29,717 nt of DNA from VMCP01 sp964592635 (GTDB lineage Bacteria; Bacteroidota; Bacteroidia; NS11-12g; UBA955), in contig CAZQFZ010000020.1 of assembly GCA_964592635.1 (NCBI GenBank), forward strand, positions 1-29,717, given 5' to 3'. Under the pieces are notes generated by a model. The model had not been told where the DNA came from. It did no database searches and saw only the letters and a list, made by a program, of their open reading frames with translations. Position 1 is the stretch's first letter. The number at the start of each line of letters is the position of its first letter. This document shows positions 1 through 5,871 of this stretch, piece by piece. The translations under genes and the position numbers were made by a program.

Positions 1-1590
1 TTATGTGGATTTAAACTCAATATCCTTTCCGGAACTCTCCCCCCGTTATTGGTAGTGGTGGGTGTGCAAAATACCATTTATCTCATCAACCAATATCACG
101 ATCAATTTCGAAAGCACGGGAATCAGGCGAAAGCTCTTACTCGTATAATCTCCCATGTAGGTGTTGCTACTTTCTTGATTAATTTTACCACAGCCATCGG
201 TTTTGGTACTTTTTATTTTACCAAAACCATTATCTTGGAACAATTTGGTATTGTTTCTTTCGTAACTATCAATATTATCTTCTTGATCAGTATAGTGGGA
301 ATTCCCGTACTGTATTCTTATTTACCTACTCCAAGTCATAAACAAACCAAGCACTTAGATAGTAAAAGTTGGAACGGGTTTTTGAACTGGATCTCACATT
401 TGGTATTCAAACGCAAACGTCGAATATTTTATTGGTTTTCAGTAGTAACCATCTTCGCTACAGTATTCTTAATCCGATTAAGACCCTTGTCGTTTATTGT
501 GGATGATATCCCCCACGATAGTAAAGTTTACCGCGATTTAGAATACATTCAGAAAAATTTCCATGGGGCAATGCCATACGAAATAGTGATAACCTCCTAT
601 GAAGAAGGTGGTGTAACTAACGTGGATATGCTAACCAAAGGACGAAGATTGCAGCGTGCACTTTCGGAATTCGACGAATTATCAAAACCCATGTCAATTG
701 TGGAGGTCATTTCGGCGGCAAATCAGGCTGTGAACGAAAACGATCCGAATTATTATCGAATACCTAAGGCCACAGATTTTGGGGATTTGATGATGAAATT
801 TCCTAGCTCGGTTACATCCTCCGATGCAAATAAAGAAGCAGGAAACAGCAATAAATTATTACGTGGTTTGGTTGATTCTACCTATTCCCAAATGCGGATA
901 AGTTATCAAATTAAAGATATTGGCAGCATTCGCCTAGATTCATTAAATGCCGTAATCACTCAAAAGGCAAAAGAGATTTTCCCATCTCAAGAATACAACG
1001 TTGCTATTACCGGTACTTCATCCATCTTTTTGAAAGGGAATAAGTATTTGTACAATAGCTTAGGACAATCTACCTTCTGGGCTTTGTTAATCATCTCATT
1101 AACCATGACTTTCTTGTTTCCCAGTTGGAGGATGGTATTGATTGCAATTGTACCTAATATTATTCCTTTGTTGATTACCGCTGGTACTATGGGATACTTA
1201 AATATTCCATTAAAGGCATCTACTATTTTGGTATTTAGTATTGCTTTTGGTATTACAGTTGACGCAACAATCCATTTTGTTACAACGTTTAGACGGGAGA
1301 TCATTGTTCATAAACATTCTGTTCGACACGCATTGAAGATTACCATTCCTGAAGTGGGAATCAGCATGATTTATTCTGGATTGGCAGTCTGTTCAGGCTT
1401 CATGATTTTTGCTTTTAGCGAATTTCAGGGTACACAGGCATTGGGTTGGTTGACGGCATTGACCATTTTTTCAGGAATTGCCACCAATTTATTCTTGTTG
1501 CCTGCCTTGATCCTGGCATTTGAAAAATTCATCAATCCGAAAGTAGAATTGAAAGAAACGTTGTTGGATTTACCAGAAGGCGAGGAGTGA
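1..1590 (+). CDS. RND/MMPL-family transporter, C-terminal part (5' end outside window)
   Basis: The frame is open from base 1, so the gene is cut by the window edge and about 529 residues are visible. The first visible residues run straight into a membrane bundle, then a large soluble domain (roughly residues 155-345), then a second membrane bundle. This alternation is that of RND exporters of the MMPL/sterol-sensing type. In the second bundle the stretch around IAFGITVDATIHF, followed by a basic loop (FRRE), matches the conserved helix containing an acidic residue used for proton coupling in the family. Known family members export lipids, hydrophobic compounds or drugs across the inner membrane; the substrate here cannot be told. 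The C-terminus is short and acidic (PEGEE), and its coding sequence is partly duplicated 76 bp downstream. No intrinsic terminator with a T-tract follows. Confidence 0.88.
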   Translation, partial: LCGFKLNILSGTLPPLLVVVGVQNTIYLINQYHDQFRKHGNQAKALTRIISHVGVATFLINFTTAIGFGTFYFTKTIILEQFGIVSFVTINIIFLISIVGIPVLYSYLPTPSHKQTKHLDSKSWNGFLNWISHLVFKRKRRIFYWFSVVTIFATVFLIRLRPLSFIVDDIPHDSKVYRDLEYIQKNFHGAMPYEIVITSYEEGGVTNVDMLTKGRRLQRALSEFDELSKPMSIVEVISAANQAVNENDPNYYRIPKATDFGDLMMKFPSSVTSSDANKEAGNSNKLLRGLVDSTYSQMRISYQIKDIGSIRLDSLNAVITQKAKEIFPSQEYNVAITGTSSIFLKGNKYLYNSLGQSTFWALLIISLTMTFLFPSWRMVLIAIVPNIIPLLITAGTMGYLNIPLKASTILVFSIAFGITVDATIHFVTTFRREIIVHKHSVRHALKITIPEVGISMIYSGLAVCSGFMIFAFSEFQGTQALGWLTALTIFSGIATNLFLLPALILAFEKFINPKVELKETLLDLPEGEE

Positions 1591-1667
1591 TATCGTTGAA
1601 TCTGTACTGGATTTGCTGGGTAATCAAATGGAATCGGAATTGAACTTCCCAGAAGGCGAGGAGTGAT
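1573..1667 (+). repeat. Direct repeat of the RND gene's 3' end (two 19-bp copies, 76 bp apart)
   Basis: The 19-mer ccagaaggcgaggagtgat occurs at 1573-1591, covering the last codons and stop of the transporter, and again exactly at 1649-1667. The second copy sits in a different frame, because the offset of 76 is not a multiple of three. In its own frame it closes a short open stretch that ends LNFPEGEE-stop, against LLDLPEGEE-stop for the first copy. Sequence outside the 19-mer is only weakly alike. Confidence 0.8.
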
Positions 1668-1758
1668 GTAATGCGCTCTATAACGTTGATACGGCGAGAG
1701 TATGAACACAATTGATACTTGAGCTTACAAGGTCGAGAATGCTATATGCCTGAAATCA

Positions 1759-1786
1759 AGTTCTATTAGAAAATTCGAATAGAACT
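1759..1786. other. 9-bp perfect inverted repeat between convergent genes
   Basis: AGTTCTATT (1759-1767) and AATAGAACT (1778-1786) are exact reverse complements with a 10-nt loop. The site lies between the converging 3' ends of the RND transporter and the LuxE-like gene. It has no adjacent T-tract on either strand, so it is not a textbook intrinsic terminator. A transcript-end stabilising or weak terminator role is an inference. The rest of 1668-1824 shows nothing recognisable. Confidence 0.45.
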
Positions 1787-1824
1787 AAGCTATTTCTTGT
1801 AGCGATAGTCATAGTTTTAGATAT

Positions 1825-3072
1825 TCAATATGCATTGAAAACCAATTGGTTACAACCGCGTATATCGGAGTGATCCATCCTGCCTACGATTTCAAATGTG
1901 CCATCTTCAAAGACCTTGCCCAAATCATCGGTTGCAATAAACGAGCAACTGTGGTAGTTCATCAGGTCGATTACACAAATTCTTCCTGTTTTATTGGCAG
2001 GAAGAAATGTTCGAAAATCTGCTGGATCTTGAATCAGTATTTTCATCCACGGGGGACAACTAAAAATTCCGTTACCATGTGAATATGCCTGAGATGTTAA
2101 TTCGGTCATGCCGTATTCGCTGAAAATGGATGTTTGATTTAATCCGGTGCATAGAATTTGATGGATTTCAGCACGGGTTAATTCAGGCCCTTTTCCTTTC
2201 ATACCACCGGTTTCAATCACATGGGTATTTTCGAAGAGCTTTGACCATGTTTTTTCGGGGGATGGGTGTAATTCTTTTGACTTGGGATTGTCAAAACTTG
2301 TAAATATAGAATGGGGCTGGAAATGATGGTTGGATTCATCTAAATCAATTATTGAATTCGAAGAATTTGAGTCGAATAATTCAGAATTATTACTTTGAGA
2401 ATCCATCTTTAAAGATTCAAGAAATATCCGATATTGTTTGTTCCATGGATCTTGAAGCAATTGATTCAAATAACGACTGAATTCTATTAGTCCAAAAGTC
2501 ACGCCCCAAAGCAGAACTTTTTTATTTTGACTTCGCCATTTTATTAAATCGGATAGTAATTGATCAAAGTTCAAATTATAGAACCCTCCGTCATTTGCTC
2601 GTAATTGAATGAGCTGATCTACCATGTGTATCAAACCCGATCCAGAGCGATCCAAGTAACTGGGAAGCAATGCCGCAATTACGTCGTATGGCTTATTCTC
2701 TGTAAATAAATCAAATCCATTTAGGCAGGCCAATTCATAGTCGTTCAATAGATGTATGAAATGTTGTGAAACCCCCATGCCCGTAGTTGAGCTGCTTGTA
2801 AATCGGATTTCGTGGGAAGTGAAACAGCTTATTTTTTTGGTTTTAAACAATGAAATCGGCAGAAATGGAATTTCTGATTCGTGTTGGAATTGTAATTTTT
2901 CGGGAATTTTATTTGCGTTCTTCGCAAAACCCAAGGATAAATGCACCCAATCCGCGAATACTTCATTCTTCTGCATTTGAAATCGATAAATTTCTAAACA
3001 AGTTTCGGTAAATTTGTTAGGATCTACTGTGAATTGGCTGTTTAAAATATCGTGGATGCTCTTGGGAATCAT
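1825..3072 (-). CDS. LuxE-type acyl-protein synthetase/acyl-activating enzyme
   Basis: This 415-residue protein belongs to the adenylate-forming LuxE family (acyl-protein synthetase), which activates an acyl group with ATP. The motifs seen are a phosphate-binding-like SSSTTG (about residues 93-98), ETGGMKGKGPE (about 277-287), SEYGMTEL (about 308-315), and a C-terminal GRMDHSDIRGC, the family's usual ending. A Ser/Asn/Asp-rich stretch at about 207-273 is inserted just before the ETGG motif and makes the protein longer than the roughly 330-370 residues usual for the family. ATG at 3072 is preferred: the first conserved block begins right after it, and the upstream TTG at 3096 lies inside a predicted -7 box. 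Its 5' end overlaps the divergent lipoprotein gene by 44 bp. The acyl substrate and acceptor are unknown; with no luxCD nearby, bioluminescence is not implied. Confidence 0.85.
   Translation of the reverse strand: MIPKSIHDILNSQFTVDPNKFTETCLEIYRFQMQKNEVFADWVHLSLGFAKNANKIPEKLQFQHESEIPFLPISLFKTKKISCFTSHEIRFTSSSTTGMGVSQHFIHLLNDYELACLNGFDLFTENKPYDVIAALLPSYLDRSGSGLIHMVDQLIQLRANDGGFYNLNFDQLLSDLIKWRSQNKKVLLWGVTFGLIEFSRYLNQLLQDPWNKQYRIFLESLKMDSQSNNSELFDSNSSNSIIDLDESNHHFQPHSIFTSFDNPKSKELHPSPEKTWSKLFENTHVIETGGMKGKGPELTRAEIHQILCTGLNQTSIFSEYGMTELTSQAYSHGNGIFSCPPWMKILIQDPADFRTFLPANKTGRICVIDLMNYHSCSFIATDDLGKVFEDGTFEIVGRMDHSDIRGCNQLVFNAY
3009..3016 (+). promoter_or_regulatory. Predicted -7 box for the lipoprotein gene
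   Basis: TAAATTTG matches the Bacteroidota -7 consensus TAnnTTTG exactly and lies 12 nt before the GTG at 3029. No good -33 TTG is seen at 17-23 nt upstream. It lies inside the LuxE-like coding region and faces the minus-strand promoter at 3094-3121. Confidence 0.5.
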
Positions 3073-3553
3073 CGGGGTGGTTTCTTGTAGCAACAAAGAT
3101 ACGAACTCTAAGGTGCCGCAATTGGAGTTTTTAGATCAATTTGTTGTTTCAACTCCCATGGAATATGATAGTCTGGTTGAGTTGCACATAGAATATTTGG
3201 ATAACGACGGTGATATTGGTTTGAATGAAAGTGATACAACAGGTCCATTTAAGTTTGGTGAATATGCCTTCTACAATTTGTTTTGTTTTATGTATGTAAA
3301 ACAAAACGGGGTTTGGATAAAACCCATGAACCCATTTAATCCCCAAGACACGTTGGTTTTTCATGAGCGATTTCCGAATGTAACCCCTTCCACCGATAAT
3401 AAAAGATTACGGGGAGAAATTACGTTATATATTCCTGCAAGGCCTTTGGAATTGAGAAGAGATTCTGTACGTTTTGAAATTCAATTATGGGACAGAGCAT
3501 TGAACCGAAGCAACGTATTAAAATCAAAAGAGTTTAAATTAAAGCATCCATGA
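3029..3553 (+). CDS. Bacteroidota lipoprotein of unknown function
   Basis: This is a secreted lipoprotein of about 174 residues. From the GTG at 3029 the N-terminus has a lysine at position 6, a hydrophobic core and a lipobox VVSC followed by SNKD, so a signal peptidase II cysteine at residue 20. ATG at 3056 would leave a signal peptide of only ten residues with no positive charge, and TTG at 3014 lies inside the predicted -7 box, so GTG is favoured. The mature part contains YLDNDGDIG, an Asp/Gly loop that I recall in Bacteroidota lipoproteins of unknown role, and is predicted to be beta-rich. Its last four bases overlap an upstream in-frame ATG (3550) of the ompH frame, but the likely OmpH start is 3601. 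The function cannot be assigned. Confidence 0.75.
   Translation: MNWLFKISWMLLGIIGVVSCSNKDTNSKVPQLEFLDQFVVSTPMEYDSLVELHIEYLDNDGDIGLNESDTTGPFKFGEYAFYNLFCFMYVKQNGVWIKPMNPFNPQDTLVFHERFPNVTPSTDNKRLRGEITLYIPARPLELRRDSVRFEIQLWDRALNRSNVLKSKEFKLKHP
3094..3121 (-). promoter_or_regulatory. Predicted promoter of the LuxE-like gene
   Basis: Read on the minus strand, TTG (3121-3119), 17 nt, then TATCTTTG (3101-3094) matches the Bacteroidota TTG/TAnnTTTG promoter. The ATG at 3072 follows after 21 nt. The site lies inside the lipoprotein coding sequence, just after its lipobox codons. Confidence 0.55.
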
Positions 3554-3600
3554 GTCAAAGTCAATTAAAATTAATATTTTCGCATTCCTTTTATACGTAC

Positions 3601-4185
3601 ATGAAAGCCTCTATTATACCGCGTTTTTTATATCTGTTGTGTTTGTTGTTTGTCAGTCACTCGCTTTCGGCGCAACGTGTTTCATTGGCATACATTGATT
3701 CTGATTATATTTTGGGAAGGATGCCTGAATACAAGTCGGCGCAAAAGCAATTAGACGATGCAGCTGCCAATTGGGAGGCTGAGGCGGGTAAATTGGAAAC
3801 GAAGTTGAGTCAAATGTCGAAGGATTTTTCTGCCGAAGAAATTCTTTTAACTAGTGATCAAAGAAATCAGCGAAAAGAGGCCATCACCAAACAAGAAAGT
3901 GAACTGATGAAGTTTAGAGAGGAGAAATTCGGAACCGATGGGGAATTATTCAAGAAACGGGCTCAGTTGATTAAACCAATCCAGGATAAAATGTTTGAAG
4001 CGGTTCAAAAAGTAGCCAAACAAGAAGGACTGGATTACATATTTGATAAGGCTTCGGGTGTTCAAATGCTGTATGCTAATCCCAAATACGATAAAACATT
4101 TGAGGTGATGGAGGAGTTGGGTATTCCATTAACTGAGAATGAAGCCAAACCCAAAGGGGGCACAAAACCGGGTGGACAGAACTAA
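3601..4185 (+). CDS. OmpH/Skp-family periplasmic chaperone (first copy)
   Basis: This 194-residue protein has a clear signal peptide (MKASIIPRFL, a hydrophobic core, cleavage after SLSA). Next come a short beta strand (VSLAYIDSDYIL), a long charged helical segment (about residues 45-120, rich in K, E, Q) and a returning strand near LDYIFDKASG. This is the Skp/OmpH tentacle fold, a trimeric periplasmic holdase for unfolded outer-membrane proteins. ATG 3601 is chosen over 3550 because the signal peptide begins there. The tail is Gly/Lys/Pro-rich. In many Bacteroidota this gene pair follows bamA, which is not seen here. The promoter is unclear; TATTTTCG, about 20 bp upstream, is a near-match to the -7 box. 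Confidence 0.9.
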   Translation: MKASIIPRFLYLLCLLFVSHSLSAQRVSLAYIDSDYILGRMPEYKSAQKQLDDAAANWEAEAGKLETKLSQMSKDFSAEEILLTSDQRNQRKEAITKQESELMKFREEKFGTDGELFKKRAQLIKPIQDKMFEAVQKVAKQEGLDYIFDKASGVQMLYANPKYDKTFEVMEELGIPLTENEAKPKGGTKPGGQN

Positions 4186-4265
4186 CATCGAGTGGCTTAT
4201 TTAAGAATTAGCATAAAATTCAATGGATATTAATCGAGTGTTTATCGATTTACACAATATTGAGT

Positions 4266-4273
4266 TAACTTTG
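4266..4273 (+). promoter_or_regulatory. Predicted -7 box upstream of the second ompH gene
   Basis: TAACTTTG is an exact TAnnTTTG match in the 137-bp gap between the two ompH genes, 49 nt before the ATG at 4323. No clear -33 TTG is seen. It suggests the second gene can be transcribed on its own. Confidence 0.5.
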
Positions 4274-4322
4274 GCATTCAAATTGTAAAAAAATCAAGAA
4301 TCAAATAATTATTACAGACAAA

Positions 4323-4889
4323 ATGAAAAAATTCTTTTTAGTACTCACTGTCATTTTAGGCAGTATTGCTGCGGTTCAAGCGCAAACACAAAAAATGGCT
4401 TTCGTAAACACTCAATTAATAATGGATACGTTGCCTTCTAAAGATTCTGCAGAATTGAAACTTCAGGCAATTGCAATGCAATACGATGATGCTATCAAAT
4501 CTTTGACTTCTGAAATCCAAGCCAAACAAGCTGAATACGAAGCTAAAACCAAATCGGGTGGTCAAAACGCGGCAACGGAATTATTAAGAAAGCGTATTGA
4601 AAGTCTTTACCAAGATTATCAAGAAACAGAGCAAGTGGCTAATCGCGACATTCAAATGCAACGCGCAAACTTATTGAAGCCAATTGTTGACGAAATCAAA
4701 GTTGCAATCGGTGTAGTTGCTGCTGAAAACGGATATACCGCAGTTATTGATAATGCCTCTCAAATTGTATTGTGGACATCAAACGACAAAGACGATATCA
4801 CTGCGAAAGTAATTGCTCACATGTTGAGCAAATCCAGAGCTACCGTTAAACCTGCTGCTCCTGGAAAGCCAGCTGCTGGTAAAAAATAA
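4323..4889 (+). CDS. OmpH/Skp-family periplasmic chaperone (second copy)
   Basis: This 188-residue paralogue of the preceding gene has a signal peptide (MKKFFLVLTVILG, cleavage after VQA). It then has a strand MAFVNTQLIMDTLP, a long helical hairpin rich in K/E/Q/A (about residues 40-125), and a strand around YTAVIDNASQIVLW. It ends in a Pro/Ala/Lys-rich tail. The role inferred from the family is binding unfolded outer-membrane proteins in the periplasm on their way to the BAM complex. A predicted promoter precedes it and a strong intrinsic terminator follows, which marks the end of this transcription unit before murI. Confidence 0.9.
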   Translation: MKKFFLVLTVILGSIAAVQAQTQKMAFVNTQLIMDTLPSKDSAELKLQAIAMQYDDAIKSLTSEIQAKQAEYEAKTKSGGQNAATELLRKRIESLYQDYQETEQVANRDIQMQRANLLKPIVDEIKVAIGVVAAENGYTAVIDNASQIVLWTSNDKDDITAKVIAHMLSKSRATVKPAAPGKPAAGKK

Positions 4890-4923
4890 AACATATTATA
4901 AATTATTATATGTGGTGTGAAAG

Positions 4924-4953
4924 GCTGCCTCTCTTTTGAGGCAGCTTTTTTTT
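4924..4953 (+). terminator. Strong intrinsic terminator after the ompH pair
   Basis: GCTGCCTC (4924-4931) pairs perfectly with GAGGCAGC (4938-4945) across a 6-nt loop. Eight T residues follow (4946-4953). Confidence 0.93.
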
Positions 4954-5043
4954 AACTTAATTTTAGTACCTTACAACTAATACATGTCATCATGAATTTC
5001 CGCGAATTATTGTGCTATATTCGAATCTCAATTGGTTTAAATT

Positions 5044-5862
5044 GTGGCAAATATTGGAGTATTTGATTCAGGTTACGGAGGATTGACCGTGTTAAAATCG
5101 TTGGTAGAGAAACTTCCACACCACGATTTTGTGTATTTAGGCGATAATGCACGTGCACCGTATGGAGATAAGTCGTTCGAAACAGTGTATCAATACACTC
5201 TTCAAGCAGTGAATTGGCTTTGGGATGTTCAAAATTGCGACTTGGTTATTTTGGCCTGCAATACCGCCTCGGCAAAAGCACTCAGGCAGATTCAGCAGGT
5301 GGACCTTCCCAAGAGAAAAGACACAAAACGAGTATTAGGAGTTATACGTCCCACAACAGAAATTATCGGGAAGTTTTCTAAAACTGGACATATCGGAATT
5401 GTGGGAACGGCAGGAACGGTGAAGTCCAATTCCTATGCGATTGAAATTGAGCGGTACTTTCCCGGTATTCATGTGCACCAAGAAGCATGTCCTATCTGGG
5501 TGCATTTGGTTGAAAATCGATTTGTGGGCTTGCCTGGAACCGATTATTTTGTTCAATACCATATTCAAAATTTAATGAACCAATCTACGGAAATAGATAC
5601 ACTTTTATTGGCATGTACGCACTATCCTTTATTGATCAGTTCCATAGAAAAGTGTATTTCTTCGCATGTTAATATAATCAGCCAGGGTGGGATTGTGGCA
5701 AATAGCTTGGTTGATTATTTGCAACGACATCCGGAAATAGAATCCCGTTTAAACAGGCAGAAAAAAAGATGGTTTTTTACCACCGAAAAATTCAACGATT
5801 TTGATCAATTGGCCACTTTATTCTATGGGGATAATGTAATGGCAGAACGGGTGATTTTGTAA
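5044..5862 (+). CDS. murI: Glutamate racemase
   Basis: This enzyme converts L-glutamate to the D-glutamate of peptidoglycan, without a cofactor, in the cytoplasm. The 272 residues match the family length. Visible motifs are FDSGYGG (catalytic Asp8), LACNTAS (catalytic Cys72), GDNARAPYG and LLACTHYPLL (catalytic Cys191, with His193). The start is GTG at 5044; upstream ATGs are either out of frame or stop at once. It follows the terminator of the ompH pair, so it has its own promoter. The best candidate is TATATTCG, a one-mismatch -7 box some 25-30 bp upstream. Its stop codon TAA forms part of the uvrC -7 box. Confidence 0.97.
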   Translation: MANIGVFDSGYGGLTVLKSLVEKLPHHDFVYLGDNARAPYGDKSFETVYQYTLQAVNWLWDVQNCDLVILACNTASAKALRQIQQVDLPKRKDTKRVLGVIRPTTEIIGKFSKTGHIGIVGTAGTVKSNSYAIEIERYFPGIHVHQEACPIWVHLVENRFVGLPGTDYFVQYHIQNLMNQSTEIDTLLLACTHYPLLISSIEKCISSHVNIISQGGIVANSLVDYLQRHPEIESRLNRQKKRWFFTTEKFNDFDQLATLFYGDNVMAERVIL

Positions 5863-5867
5863 CTTTG
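5860..5867 (+). promoter_or_regulatory. Predicted -7 box of uvrC, overlapping the murI stop codon
   Basis: TAACTTTG is an exact TAnnTTTG match whose first three bases are the murI stop codon. Only four bases separate it from the uvrC ATG at 5872, so transcription would start at or next to the A of ATG, giving a leaderless mRNA. No -33 TTG stands out. Confidence 0.5.
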
Positions 5868-5871
5868 CATC

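Noticed and set aside
1825..3072. Bioluminescence (lux) gene
   Set aside because: The LuxE-type fold is widespread in non-luminous Bacteroidota, and no luciferase or reductase genes are present.
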